Shown here: piece by piece, positions 44,436 to 54,170 of the stretch | Numbering within the stretch: the stretch's first letter is position 1 | Layout: every line of letters begins with the position of its first letter | Assembly: GCF_007676705.1 (NCBI RefSeq) | Contig: NZ_VEBF01000001.1 | Span: 2,108,001 to 2,172,000, forward strand | Source: Paenibacillus xylanexedens | Lineage (GTDB): Bacteria; Bacillota; Bacilli; Paenibacillales; Paenibacillaceae | Direction of reading: 5' to 3' | Length of the DNA stretch: 64,000 nt | Program-made: the position numbers and the translations under genes | Notes under the pieces: model-generated | Databases searched by the model: none | Told to the model about the DNA's origin: nothing | Seen by the model: only the letters and a program-made list of their open reading frames with translations

Positions 44436-45496
44436 AAAGAACCCTTCCTTAAAATCACAATTAAAAATGTTAGTCCGCCAACCAATTCTATAATGATGGA
44501 AACAACACCTTGGGCATTGAAGACATGATTCATAATAAAGTATGCACCGGTTAAGATCACAAACCCTATAGCAAGAGCCATTGGGAAAACATATCTGTGA
44601 TCATAGGTTTGCGCTGCCTGATAACTCAAAATCGCAACCAAAAATCCATAGAATGTAAGGGGTCCAACCAAAGCCGTCGAAATGGCCATCAAAATGGAAA
44701 CCAGGACCAGCGTATAAATCACACTACTTTGATGTTTAGTTCCCAAGGAAGTCGAGACATCCTTACCAAGCGACAGTACATTTAACCTCTTGGCATTAGC
44801 AAGCAGCAGGATTGCTGCAATGATGACGATAGGAATCGCAATCGGGAAATAAGCAGAATCCGCATTATTCACGGAAGCAAACATTCTTGCCTGCAAAATA
44901 TCAAACTCGGACGGTGCAAGAAGTCTTCTCATAAACGAGGATACAGACCTCAGCCCGGTCCCAATGATAATACCGACCAGAAGCAGAAGTTGTAAATTGC
45001 CGTACTTTCCGGAAAGCAACCATCCATAGAGGATTAAACACATGATGACCATTGCAGCAACTTGATATAAGAAGGAATCAACACCGCTAAAATTCACAAA
45101 TACTGTAGCACCAAGGAAAAATATAGTACTCGTATGAATGGTTGAATAAATAGCATCAAAACCTAAAAGGGACGGAGTTATAATTTTGTTATTCGTAATC
45201 GATTGAAAAGCAACCGTAGATAAACTTTGGCAAATTGCAGCGATAAGCATTGAAACCAGAGCGACTACTCTTCTTGTAACGACAGGTATAAAAGAAGGAG
45301 AAGATACCGGGACCGGATTGTTATAAACCAGTAGTCCAATTGATGCAAAAACGCCCAGAACAATCAATGTTATCAGCAAAATCCAATAACGCTTTTCTTC
45401 TTTCTTGGTACGGAAGGCTCTAGCTGATCTTTTTTTAGGACGACGGCTAGAATCGATTTCGATATTTAGTGGATTTCTACTTGCTAAGTCGCTCAT
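44432..45496 (-). CDS. yclO: Iron-siderophore ABC permease (YclO/CeuC-like)
   Basis: 354 residues with about ten membrane segments. It begins with a hydrophilic, basic N-terminal extension (residues 1-33, SSRRPKKRSARAFRTKKEEKR). PVVTRRVVALVSMLIAAICQSLSTVAFQSITNNKIITPSLLG is a variant of the FecCD signature. It overlaps both neighbours by 4 bp. The TNNKIITPSLLG variant, rather than TRNPLASP, is typical of the YclO/CeuC branch. Confidence 0.88.
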   Translation of the reverse strand: MSDLASRNPLNIEIDSSRRPKKRSARAFRTKKEEKRYWILLITLIVLGVFASIGLLVYNNPVPVSSPSFIPVVTRRVVALVSMLIAAICQSLSTVAFQSITNNKIITPSLLGFDAIYSTIHTSTIFFLGATVFVNFSGVDSFLYQVAAMVIMCLILYGWLLSGKYGNLQLLLLVGIIIGTGLRSVSSFMRRLLAPSEFDILQARMFASVNNADSAYFPIAIPIVIIAAILLLANAKRLNVLSLGKDVSTSLGTKHQSSVIYTLVLVSILMAISTALVGPLTFYGFLVAILSYQAAQTYDHRYVFPMALAIGFVILTGAYFIMNHVFNAQGVVSIIIELVGGLTFLIVILRKGSL

Positions 45497-46518
45497 CTTA
45501 CCCTCCTTGTTGACCTCCTTTGTCTTAACAAAATGACAATAAATACGACGGCTCCCACTGTTCCAAGGATCATCGAGACAGGTATTTCAAAAGGCATGAT
45601 AATGACTCGAGACAGGATATCACACACAATAATGCTGCCCATCCCTAATAAGCACACCCATGGCAGATTGCTCCTGAGATCGTCACCTCTAAACATGGAA
45701 ACGATATTGGGGACAATTAACCCAAGAAAAGGCAGGTTCCCAATGACAGCTGCAACGATTCCAACGGCTAGTGAAATAAGCGCAGTCCCCATAAGAATGA
45801 TCCTGTCATAATTTACGCCAAGACTGGTAGCCACATCTTCCCCTAGTCCGGCCAAAGTCAACCGATCAGCAAAAACAAAAATAAGAATAGTCACCAATAC
45901 AATGAGCCAGAGATATTCATACCTGCCAATTTGCACAGATGAAAAGGAGCCTGCAAACCAGCTTTCGATATTTTGAGTCATTTGGAATACAAGCCCAACG
46001 AAAGTTGAAAATGCAGAAATGACTGCTCCAAGCATCATCCCAATAATGGGGACAACTAAAGACGAACGGAGTTTAACTTTCTTTAGAAACATAAAAAAAA
46101 TCATCGTTCCTATAAAAGAAAAAATGATTGCGCCGGTCATTCTTAGTGTTAGACTCGGGGCAGGAAAGACCAGATAAATAAACATGATCCCCAGACCTGA
46201 CCATTCCATTGTTCCTGTTGTGGTAGGTTCCACCAAGCGATTCTGTGTAATAAGCTGCATGACCAGTCCTGCCATGGCCATTGCGGCACCGGTAAGCATC
46301 AATGCAACAGTTCTTGGGACACGAGTGATGAAGAACATCTCCATTCCATCCGCTTGTCCCCGTATGTCATAGACTCCAATAAGCAGTGATGTAATGCCTA
46401 AAACAATGGTGGCTATAATCGCAATGATAAAAGGCAGGGTCCATAACCTTTTGTGATTATGACGCTGGGGTTGAGAATTCTCAACCCCGGCTATTTTGGG
46501 TATTAAATTTTTCAGCAC
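45493..46518 (-). CDS. yclN: Iron-siderophore ABC permease (YclN/CeuB-like)
   Basis: 341 residues with about nine to ten membrane segments. ITRVPRTVALMLTGAAMAMAGLVMQLITQNRLVEPTTTG is the FecCD signature variant of the CeuB/YclN branch (TQNRLVEPTT). GNLPFLGLIVPNIVSMFRGDD is the ATPase-coupling loop. It pairs with the YclO-like permease. It lies 15 bp after the binding-protein gene. Confidence 0.9.
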   Translation of the reverse strand: MLKNLIPKIAGVENSQPQRHNHKRLWTLPFIIAIIATIVLGITSLLIGVYDIRGQADGMEMFFITRVPRTVALMLTGAAMAMAGLVMQLITQNRLVEPTTTGTMEWSGLGIMFIYLVFPAPSLTLRMTGAIIFSFIGTMIFFMFLKKVKLRSSLVVPIIGMMLGAVISAFSTFVGLVFQMTQNIESWFAGSFSSVQIGRYEYLWLIVLVTILIFVFADRLTLAGLGEDVATSLGVNYDRIILMGTALISLAVGIVAAVIGNLPFLGLIVPNIVSMFRGDDLRSNLPWVCLLGMGSIIVCDILSRVIIMPFEIPVSMILGTVGAVVFIVILLRQRRSTRRVR

Positions 46519-46533
46519 TGCAGTATGCTCCTT

Positions 46534-47565
46534 TTACTGTTTAGCTAAAGCTTTCGTAAGGTTGTTAATCAACTCCAAGAAAGTTTCGATAGATTCATTA
46601 GTGTACGTATCGTTTGGAGCATAGACGATTTGCTTTTTAGTAATAGCAGTGGTGTTTTGCAGAGCAGGTGAGTTATCAATAACGTCCTGAGCCGGAACCG
46701 AACCTTCTTCAGCAGATACAGCTGCATCACGATCCAGTACGAAAATCCAATCCGGATTGCTTTGGGCGATCGCTTCAACAGAAATATCATCACCTTGATG
46801 ATCAGAAGAAGATTTGTCCACTTCTAGTGCCGGAACCCAGCCGAAAATGTCATACAATGGTCCCCACACGCGTCCAGTAAGAGGAGCCGAGAAACCAATG
46901 TTTCCACCAGAAACGACAACACTCATAATTTTATCTTCACCGTTATAAGCGGCCTTAGCTTCTTCAATAGCTTTATCAAAATCAGCAATCAATTGAGTAG
47001 CTTCTTCTTGCTTTTCAAAAATTTTACCTAGATTGGTTGTTGCATCTTTAAGACCATTAACAAAGTTTTCTCCAGGTGCTGCTGTTTCTTCAAGCTCAAT
47101 ATTAAGGTCAATTACTGCTGCATTAGGCACTAATTTTTTGATGTCTTCATAAAAGCCAGCAAATCTTTGACCAACAATGACAAGGTCAGGCTGTATAGAT
47201 GCCAAAAGTTCAAGATTTGGTTCACGATGATTTCCAATATTCTGTACCGATTCATCCGCCACATATGGTGAATCTGCTGGCATTACATCCTTCGGCGCTG
47301 CTGCTAGTTTGACTCCCCAATTGGACAGAGTCTCAAATGTTCTGTTATCCAGAGCAACGACTTTCGTTGGATTTACAGGTACAGTTACTTTTCCATGAGC
47401 ATCCGTAATTTCAACGGTTGTAGCTGTAGTAGCAGCATCGGAAGTTGCGGCCTCTGTATTAGCAGTACCAGAAGTAGCAGGTTCATTACTTGAACATGCT
47501 GCCAACACCAAAGTTAAAGCTGCAACCATGATTAACATTAATTTTGAAGAAATAGACTTTTTCAT
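46534..47565 (-). CDS. yclQ: Iron-siderophore binding lipoprotein (YclQ/CeuA-like)
   Basis: 343 residues. Lipoprotein signal with LVLAAC (cysteine near residue 24) and an Ala/Thr-rich linker. The binding domain reads VVALDNRTFETLSNWGVKL, HREPNLELLASIQPDLVIVGQRFAG and SSSDHQGDDISVEAIAQSNPDWIFVLDRDAAV. These strings are characteristic of YclQ/FatB-type receptors, which in Bacillus subtilis bind petrobactin and its precursors. Head of a four-gene operon with a Fur box upstream at 47681. Confidence 0.9.
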   Translation of the reverse strand: MKKSISSKLMLIMVAALTLVLAACSSNEPATSGTANTEAATSDAATTATTVEITDAHGKVTVPVNPTKVVALDNRTFETLSNWGVKLAAAPKDVMPADSPYVADESVQNIGNHREPNLELLASIQPDLVIVGQRFAGFYEDIKKLVPNAAVIDLNIELEETAAPGENFVNGLKDATTNLGKIFEKQEEATQLIADFDKAIEEAKAAYNGEDKIMSVVVSGGNIGFSAPLTGRVWGPLYDIFGWVPALEVDKSSSDHQGDDISVEAIAQSNPDWIFVLDRDAAVSAEEGSVPAQDVIDNSPALQNTTAITKKQIVYAPNDTYTNESIETFLELINNLTKALAKQ

Positions 47566-47680
47566 TTCATTTATATCCCCCTAGAATTTAGAAAATTTTG
47601 ACTCAAACGCAGCCTATTGTATTGGATAAAATCAGTATCATATACCTCCTCAGGCGTAATCTAGTGACAAAAACAACAAA

Positions 47681-47695
47681 TGATAGTGATTATCA
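47681..47695. promoter_or_regulatory. Fur box upstream of the YclNOPQ-like operon
   Basis: TGATAGTGATTATCA matches the 7-1-7 Fur consensus TGATAATNATTATCA with one mismatch. It lies 116 bp before the lipoprotein start. The rest of 47566-47923 is AT-rich and holds only the dihydroxyacetone kinase terminator. Confidence 0.85.
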
Positions 47696-47829
47696 ATATC
47701 AATAGTTTATATTATAACAAGTTAGCAGGTATTTTCAACAACCTAATCGTTTTAATTCATGGCGAAATTATGAACCAAAGATTCAATTTTATGTATTTTC
47801 ATGCATAAAAACCGACATTTCTACAACAA

Positions 47830-47858
47830 AAAGAAGTATCACTATGTGATACTTCTTT
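47830..47858 (-). terminator. Intrinsic terminator of the gldA-dhaKL operon
   Basis: AAAGAAGTATCAC (47830-47842) and GTGATACTTCTTT (47846-47858) pair perfectly around a TAT loop. A U-rich TTGTTG stretch follows on the minus strand. It lies 66 bp past the kinase stop. Confidence 0.8.
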
Positions 47859-47923
47859 GGCATTAAGAACACTTTATACATTTATATTTCTCATCGAAAT
47901 GATCTAAATTTTTCACAACATTC

Positions 47924-49693
47924 TTACTTCATTGACTCAGACAGCTCTGTGAAAATAACACCTAACGCATATGCGCCAGCGTCAGGGTAGCCCAGACTAC
48001 GATCGCCAACGGTACCCGCGCGGCCCATCCGTGCCACGATATCTTCGGTTTTCTTCGCACCTTCAACGGCTGCTGCCGCACCTTTGGCAAATGCGGTTTT
48101 GAAGTCATCTCCAGACTCCGCACTTTGCGTCCAGGAATCGGCACATGGAACGAGTGCATCGATCAAGGTCTTGTCGCCTACAACGGCACCACGTCCGAAG
48201 GATCGCTCTCCTGTAGACTGAATACCTTGCACGGCTGCATGTAACATTTCTGCAAATTCAGCAACGTTCAATTGCTGTTTATCCCCTACTGCTTTGCCAG
48301 CCGCACGGAATGCCGACCCCCAGATTGGACCGGAGGCACCGCCACAGTATTCCATGATAACCAGGGAACATACATCGAGGAACGAACCGATATCTTTTTT
48401 ATCTTCATTAATGATATGATTCCATTCGCGTTTCAACTGACGGAAGCCTTTCGCCACACTCATACCGAAATCGCCATCACCTGCATGGGAGTCCAGTTCA
48501 CAGAATGGTACTTCATTCTTGATGATGATCTCGCCCATTTTATCGATCAGATAGACGATATTGTCCAACGAGAATTGATTGTTGCTAATCACTGCAGATG
48601 TTGCAGGCGTCTCCACTTCGTAAGATACCGGAGCGTCTTCACCTACGACAGCTTCCAGAGCCTCGGAATACGCTACTTGTGCCACTGGAGGACCGGATAC
48701 TTTAAACGCAGGTGTATCACTTTCCTTGAACAACAGAGTTTTCAACTCATCATCCAGTTTCAGGATCGTAACCGACGCACCCGCCATATCGATGCTTGTC
48801 ATGTAGTTGCCGACAAACGTTGTAGCGACCTTTAGACCTGTATGTCCTGCAAGCTCACGCTGCACGGAATTGTTGAGCAAGTACAGTTCTTGCAAAGGTG
48901 TTGCGCCAAACCCATTCACCAGCACGGCAATCTCAGCAGAAGCATCCGTATCCAGCTTCATATCGGCAAGCAATGCTTCGATCATACGCCCTGCCAATTC
49001 ATCAGCCGATACGATTTTCTCCCGACGAATTCCTGGCTCACCATGAATCCCTACGCCGAATTCCATTTCATCTTCAGCAATCTCGAATGTAGGCGTGCCT
49101 TTGGCGGGCACGGTACAGGATGTGAATCCAAATCCAATACTGCGTACGTTCTGAGCTGCTTTCTCGGCAACGGATTTCACATCTGCCAGACTCCGGCCCT
49201 CTTCAGCTGCTGCTCCGGCAATCTTGTGAACCAGTACAGTTCCGGCAACGCCGCGACGTCCAACGGTATACAAGCTGTCTTGTACAGCGATGTCATCCTC
49301 AACACGCACATATTGTACGTCAATGCCGTCTTCTTCAGCCAGATGCGCTGCATTCTTGAAGTTCATCATGTCGCCGCTGTAGTTCTTGATGATCAAGAGT
49401 GTTCCCTTGTTGCTGGCTGTTGCCTTGATCGCTTGGTACACCTGGATTTGGGAAGGAGATGCGAACACATCTCCACATACCGCTGCATCCAACATGCCTT
49501 TCCCCACATAACCTGCGTGAGCCGGTTCATGTCCACTGCCGCCGCCACTGATCAGGCTGACTTTATCCGCCTGAATCTCTCTGCGTTTGATGACTTTATA
49601 TTTTTTCAGGAATTCCAGCTCCGGGTGCGCGAGCGCGATTCCGTTGCACATTTCCATAACAACATGTTCTGCTTGGTTAATAATTTTCTTCAT
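47924..49693 (-). CDS. Dihydroxyacetone kinase, fused DhaK-DhaL, ATP-dependent
   Basis: 589 residues. Residues 1-330 are the DhaK domain: GGGSGHEPAHAGYVGKGMLDAAVCG and GVGIHGEPGIRRE, which carries the histidine that binds dihydroxyacetone covalently. Residues about 375-589 are the DhaL ATP-binding domain with the magnesium-binding HAGDGDFG and GGASGPIWGSAF. The fusion is the ATP-using form, so no PTS DhaM partner is needed. It makes dihydroxyacetone phosphate. It is coupled to the glycerol dehydrogenase gene by a TAATG overlap, giving oxidative glycerol use. Confidence 0.95.
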   Translation of the reverse strand: MKKIINQAEHVVMEMCNGIALAHPELEFLKKYKVIKRREIQADKVSLISGGGSGHEPAHAGYVGKGMLDAAVCGDVFASPSQIQVYQAIKATASNKGTLLIIKNYSGDMMNFKNAAHLAEEDGIDVQYVRVEDDIAVQDSLYTVGRRGVAGTVLVHKIAGAAAEEGRSLADVKSVAEKAAQNVRSIGFGFTSCTVPAKGTPTFEIAEDEMEFGVGIHGEPGIRREKIVSADELAGRMIEALLADMKLDTDASAEIAVLVNGFGATPLQELYLLNNSVQRELAGHTGLKVATTFVGNYMTSIDMAGASVTILKLDDELKTLLFKESDTPAFKVSGPPVAQVAYSEALEAVVGEDAPVSYEVETPATSAVISNNQFSLDNIVYLIDKMGEIIIKNEVPFCELDSHAGDGDFGMSVAKGFRQLKREWNHIINEDKKDIGSFLDVCSLVIMEYCGGASGPIWGSAFRAAGKAVGDKQQLNVAEFAEMLHAAVQGIQSTGERSFGRGAVVGDKTLIDALVPCADSWTQSAESGDDFKTAFAKGAAAAVEGAKKTEDIVARMGRAGTVGDRSLGYPDAGAYALGVIFTELSESMK

Positions 49694-50835
49694 TATTTTG
49701 CCTCCCGACGAGCTGCTTTGTACTCACGGCCCATGCGGTCAGCCGCTGCAATGGCAGCAGCCACTTCAGGAACGGTGATCGGGAATGGCATCGCGTGAAT
49801 GGATTCTTCCGGAATACAAGCGATCTCTGCAACTTTCAACAACTCTTCCTGACTAATCGTGTCTACACCGATATCCGCCAAGCTGATAGGCAGTCCCACT
49901 TCTAGACAGAAGTCCATGACTTCGTGCAGCTCTTCGGTTGGTGCATTTTCGAGCACGAGTTGTGCGATCGTACCGAAGGATACTTTTTCACCGTGGAAGA
50001 AGTGATGTGTTCCCTCCAGAACAGTCAAACCGTTGTGGATTGCATGTGCTGCGGCCAGACCGCCACTTTCGAATCCAAGACCAGACAACAGAATGTTGGT
50101 CTCAACGATGTTTTCCAGCGCTTGCGTCACGACGTTGCTGTCACTCGCTACTTTCGCTTTTGCACCGTCAGTCAGCAGCATTTCATAACACAGTTTTGCC
50201 AGTGCAAGTGCCGCATTCGTCCCTACTGCAGATGGAGTATATCCTTCACGGGAACCCATTGGCAGACTTGCATTTACACGGGAATAGGATTTCGCTGTTG
50301 CTCTTGCTTCGAAGTATGTAGAGAGCGCATCTCCCATACCGGATACGAGGAAACGTGTTGGTGCATTGGCGATTACCGTTGTATCGACAAGAACCACACT
50401 TGGGCTTTGTTTGAAGTAAGCATAGTCATCAAAAGCACCTTCTGGTGTGTACAATACAGCAGAGTGACTTGTTGGTGCATCCGTTGCCGCAATGGTTGGG
50501 CAGATGATCAATGCTTCGCCTTCAGCTACACATTTGGCAGCATCGATCGCTTTACCGCCACCAAGACCGATGGTAGAGTGACATCCTTTTTCCTTCGCAA
50601 TCTCTTGCAGACGCGCAACTTCCTCACGGGAACATTCCCCTTTAAAACCGCTTTCAACAAACGTAATATTGAATTTCTCAGCTGTTGCATCAAGCTTTGC
50701 TTTGACACGCTGTACATCATCCGGATGTGCAATCAGCAAGGCAGATTCTCCGAAGGATTTAACAAAGTACCCCAGGTTCAACAACTCATCTTCGCCTTGT
50801 ACATATTTGGTTGGGCTGATAAATGCTTTTCTCAT
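49693..50835 (-). CDS. gldA: Glycerol dehydrogenase
   Basis: 380 residues. The iron-type alcohol dehydrogenase fold shows GLGGGKAIDAAKCVAEGEALIICPTIAATDAPTSHSAVLYTPEGAF, which holds the NAD loop and the signature of GldA. The metal ligands are in GMGDALSTYFEARA, AAHAIHNG and HHFFHGEKVSFG. It oxidises glycerol to dihydroxyacetone with NAD+. First gene of a two-gene operon, divergent from the PocR-AraC regulator at 51141. Confidence 0.95.
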   Translation of the reverse strand: MRKAFISPTKYVQGEDELLNLGYFVKSFGESALLIAHPDDVQRVKAKLDATAEKFNITFVESGFKGECSREEVARLQEIAKEKGCHSTIGLGGGKAIDAAKCVAEGEALIICPTIAATDAPTSHSAVLYTPEGAFDDYAYFKQSPSVVLVDTTVIANAPTRFLVSGMGDALSTYFEARATAKSYSRVNASLPMGSREGYTPSAVGTNAALALAKLCYEMLLTDGAKAKVASDSNVVTQALENIVETNILLSGLGFESGGLAAAHAIHNGLTVLEGTHHFFHGEKVSFGTIAQLVLENAPTEELHEVMDFCLEVGLPISLADIGVDTISQEELLKVAEIACIPEESIHAMPFPITVPEVAAAIAAADRMGREYKAARREAK

Positions 50836-51140
50836 ATTAATATGTGCCTCCTAAGGATATGAAATGGTGTAGTAGATACATTAAATTTTTATTTCTTGCA
50901 ATTGACCTTAATATAACGCATGAGTAGCTGGTTTACAGTGGACTTTGATAACAAATTATTATAATTTACAATCGTAATTTTTTGCTTTTTAGTGCAATCA
51001 TGGTATGTTATTGTCATGAGATGGTTGAATTTTGACCTCCCATAATACATTACCCGTCATCATTACATCTTAATATGTACAACTTGCTAACTTTTAACGG
51101 CCTAAATCATGAATCAGGTTAGCTATGGAGGTCTCATCCA
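50836..51140. other. Intergenic region between divergent gldA and PocR-AraC genes
   Basis: 305 bp, AT-rich. It must contain both promoters and the regulator binding site. I could not single out a convincing operator, sigma-54 site or cre. Confidence 0.4.
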
Positions 51141-52178
51141 ATGATTAAAGAATATCTGCATATCAATAAAATTCTGGATCTTAATAAATGGAAGCGCCTA
51201 CAGGATTCTCTTGCTACAGTTACCAAACTCGCGATCCTCACCGTTGACTATAAAGGCATTCCCATAACCAGTCACAGCAGCTGTCAGGCTTTCTGCCAGA
51301 ATGTACGCAAAGACCCCGAGCTTCTCCCCTACTGCCAAAAATGTGATTCGCGCGGTGGTCTGGAAGCGGTTCGGTTGAATGAGCCCTATGTATATCTATG
51401 CCATTTCAATATTATTGATATCGCGATTCCGATTACGATTGATGGCAAATATATCGGTGCCGTGATGGCAGGACAAGTGAAACTCGCCGACCCGGACAAG
51501 GGTAGTGATCTGGAGCAGATTGTTACGTCCAAGAACGTACCCCTGCATGCAGCCAAGCTGGAGGAATTAAAGGATGATTACGCCCAGCTGCCTGTGATGA
51601 CCTATGAAGAGATTGTGAAAATCTCCAACATGTTATCCCTGCTCTGCAATTACATTGTAGAAGAAGCGCTCAACAAAAATCTGTTAGTCGAAATGTTCGA
51701 GAAAGCTTCAGGTCATCAGGAGTCACTGAACCTCTCCACCATTCTGCCGGGTTACTCCATTCGTAATATTGAGTCGATCAAAAAAGAGATGACGAATGCG
51801 ATTGCGGACGCCTATCTCAAAAATAGCCCAAGTGACATGGAAAGCTCCAGCCCGGTGCTTCAGCCTGCTTTTGAATATATTCACAGTCACAAAAGCGAAC
51901 AAGTTTCGCTCAAACAAATGGCCGATCTATGCCACCTGAGTCCGAGTTATTTCAGCAGGCTGTTTGCCAAGGAAACGGGTGAAAACTTCACAACCTACCT
52001 GGCTAAACTCAAAGTTAAGTGGGCCAAGCAATTGCTGGAAGTCACCGACATGCCTGTATCACAGATCAGTGATGAACTGGGATTCAATGAATCGGGATAT
52101 TTTATCAAAATATTCAAAAAGTTCGAGGAGATTACGCCCGCCCTCTATCGCAAATATATTCAGGAGAAGATTCACTGA
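51141..52178 (+). CDS. PocR-sensor AraC-family activator of glycerol/dihydroxyacetone genes
   Basis: 345 residues. The N-terminal ~170 residues match the PocR ligand-binding domain: LNKWKRLQDSLATVTKLAILTVDYKGIPITSHS, then CQAFCQNVRKDPELLPYCQKCD with its cluster of cysteines, and IIDIAIPITIDGKYIGAVMAGQV. The C-terminal ~100 residues are an AraC DNA-binding domain (VSLKQMADLCHLSPSYFSRLFAKETGENFTTYL and MPVSQISDELGFNESGYFIKIFKKFEEITPALYRK). PocR domains sense small diols and metabolites. The divergent position suggests it activates gldA-dhaKL on glycerol or dihydroxyacetone. Confidence 0.88.
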   Translation: MIKEYLHINKILDLNKWKRLQDSLATVTKLAILTVDYKGIPITSHSSCQAFCQNVRKDPELLPYCQKCDSRGGLEAVRLNEPYVYLCHFNIIDIAIPITIDGKYIGAVMAGQVKLADPDKGSDLEQIVTSKNVPLHAAKLEELKDDYAQLPVMTYEEIVKISNMLSLLCNYIVEEALNKNLLVEMFEKASGHQESLNLSTILPGYSIRNIESIKKEMTNAIADAYLKNSPSDMESSSPVLQPAFEYIHSHKSEQVSLKQMADLCHLSPSYFSRLFAKETGENFTTYLAKLKVKWAKQLLEVTDMPVSQISDELGFNESGYFIKIFKKFEEITPALYRKYIQEKIH

Positions 52179-52274
52179 TATCTTTTTCGTATCAAATATG
52201 GGGTTAAAAGATATTTCACCTATTAATCTGCCATTGCTACAATGGAGTCCAGATGACTTAGGGAGGCGACATGA

Positions 52275-53264
52275 ATGGAATATCGCAAATTAGGAAACAG
52301 TGGATTAACCGTCAGTGAGATTTCACTCGGCAACTGGATTACGCACGGAGAGCAAGTGGATGATGGAACAGCAGAAGCTTGTGTACGAGCCGCATTGGAT
52401 GCAGGCATTACCACATTCGATACCGCAGACGTGTACTCCAATACCAAGGCAGAATCCGTGCTGGGACAGGCTCTTAAGGATATACGCAGAGAGAGTATTG
52501 AACTGTGCACCAAAGTCTGTCACCCCACCGGCTCGGGTCATAATGACCGAGGACTTTCCCGTAAACACATTATGGAAGCCTGTAATGGTTCATTACGTCG
52601 GTTACAGACGGATTATATCGATGTCTATTACGCTCACCGTTATGATAACAACACTCCGCTGGAAGAGACATTTTTGGCATTTGCCGATCTGGTCCGTCAG
52701 GGCAAGGTCCACTATATTGGTGTAAGTGAATGGAACGCAGATCAGATTGCACGAGCAGCCGCATTGGCACGCGAACTTCACGTACCTTTGATTGCAAGCC
52801 AGCCTCAATATTCGATGTTATGGCGTGTGATTGAGCAAGAAGTTGTTCCTGCAAGTGCCCAAGCAGGTCTGGGACAGATTACATGGTCTCCTCTCGCTCA
52901 GGGCATACTATCAGGCAAGTATGCACCTAACGAAGCGTTGCCCACCGGTTCACGTGCTGCTGGGGAAGCAGGGGCACCCTTTTTCAACAAATTAGCGGGA
53001 CAATGGTTACGTGAAGATGTTCTGACCGCTGTGCAAGAGCTTGTCCCAGTGGCCAAAGAGGTCGGTCTAACGCTCCCCCAACTCGCTGTTGCGTGGGTTC
53101 TTCAGCATTCGTATGTCAGTTCCGTCATTATTGGGGCATCAAGGCCGGAGCAGGTATTGGAGAATGTAAAAGCTTCTGGTGTGAAACTGGAACCTGCGAT
53201 CATGACTCGTATTGATGAAATACTGAATCCGTGGATTGAGCGTGATCCAGCCAAGACGGGTTAA
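52275..53264 (+). CDS. Aldo/keto reductase
   Basis: 329 residues. MEYRKLGNSGLTVSEISLGNWITHG is the N-terminal AKR pattern, with the catalytic tetrad Asp53-Tyr57-Lys/His (FDTADVYS). VYYAHRYDNNTPLEETFLAFADLVRQGKVHYIGVSEW and SPLAQGILSGKY are typical of the Kv-beta/YghZ-like subfamily (AKR14/6). It is an NADPH-dependent carbonyl reductase of unknown substrate. Its stop codon shares bases with the stop of the convergent LysR gene. Confidence 0.9.
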   Translation: MEYRKLGNSGLTVSEISLGNWITHGEQVDDGTAEACVRAALDAGITTFDTADVYSNTKAESVLGQALKDIRRESIELCTKVCHPTGSGHNDRGLSRKHIMEACNGSLRRLQTDYIDVYYAHRYDNNTPLEETFLAFADLVRQGKVHYIGVSEWNADQIARAAALARELHVPLIASQPQYSMLWRVIEQEVVPASAQAGLGQITWSPLAQGILSGKYAPNEALPTGSRAAGEAGAPFFNKLAGQWLREDVLTAVQELVPVAKEVGLTLPQLAVAWVLQHSYVSSVIIGASRPEQVLENVKASGVKLEPAIMTRIDEILNPWIERDPAKTG

Positions 53265-54139
53265 ACACATTCATCAACAATGCTCATAAAACGGGATACC
53301 ACTTCCTGATTCATATCCGTCCGCCATGCCGTATACAACGTAACGGGTGGCGGATTTTCTTGTAATGGAAGGAACACAACACCCTTCCGCTGAAACACAT
53401 CCACTGAAGAAGGAACAATGGAAATCCCCATGCCCGCTGCAACGAGATTCACAATCGTATACATCTGGATGGCTTCCTGCGTAATTCGGGGGTCTACGCC
53501 ATGTGCTCTGCAATAATCCAGAACCAGTCGATGAAATGGAGAGCCCAGATGCCGTGGGAATAAGATAAAATCTTCATCCGCCAGTTCTCGAATTGAAACT
53601 TGAGTCTGAGAAGACATCGGGTGATAATCTGGCAATACGGCAATCAACGTTTCCATCTGGCAGGGGCGGAACAAGACATGACGAGTATCTTCCTGATATC
53701 GCAGAAATCCAATATGGATCTGTCCGTCTTCCAGTGCCTGCAATTGTTGCGACGAAGTCATCTCACGTAACGTCAGTTCAATCTGCGGGTATGCAGCGCG
53801 AAATTTTCTCAGTACATCCACCATGATGCCCCCTGAAGCCGAATCCACGAAGGCTACGGCTATATGCCCGATGATGCCCTGATCTGCCTTTTGCGTAAGC
53901 TGGATGGATCGTTCGAGCTGGGCCATGATCAGTCTGGCCTGTTCCAGAAATACGGCTCCTGCCGGGGTGAGACGGACCATTTTTCTCGTACGTTCCAACA
54001 ACTTCACGCCTAGCTCCTCTTCCAGATTCTGAATCTGCTGGCTCAGCGGTGGCTGCGTCATGTTTAATTTCTCCGCTGCACGGTGGAAATGAAGTTCTTC
54101 CGCCACGGTAATAAAGTATCTTAACTTTCGAATATCCAT
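53261..54139 (-). CDS. LysR-family regulator 1
   Basis: 292 residues. RKLRYFITVAEELHFHRAAEKLNMTQPPLSQQIQNLEEELGVKLLER is the N-terminal winged helix; the remainder is a LysR substrate domain. It is most like the CatR/BenM-type subgroup by the HFHRAAEKLNMTQPPLSQQI pattern. It converges on the aldo/keto reductase gene. Its target genes are not evident. Confidence 0.9.
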   Translation of the reverse strand: MDIRKLRYFITVAEELHFHRAAEKLNMTQPPLSQQIQNLEEELGVKLLERTRKMVRLTPAGAVFLEQARLIMAQLERSIQLTQKADQGIIGHIAVAFVDSASGGIMVDVLRKFRAAYPQIELTLREMTSSQQLQALEDGQIHIGFLRYQEDTRHVLFRPCQMETLIAVLPDYHPMSSQTQVSIRELADEDFILFPRHLGSPFHRLVLDYCRAHGVDPRITQEAIQMYTIVNLVAAGMGISIVPSSVDVFQRKGVVFLPLQENPPPVTLYTAWRTDMNQEVVSRFMSIVDECV

Positions 54140-54170
54140 AAGTCTGTTGCGCTTCCTTCCGTCTACCCTG

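Noticed and set aside
48842..49798. Plus-strand frame of 318 residues across the DHA kinase gene
   Set aside because: Antisense shadow with unusual Cys/His-rich composition; the minus-strand kinase is unmistakable.
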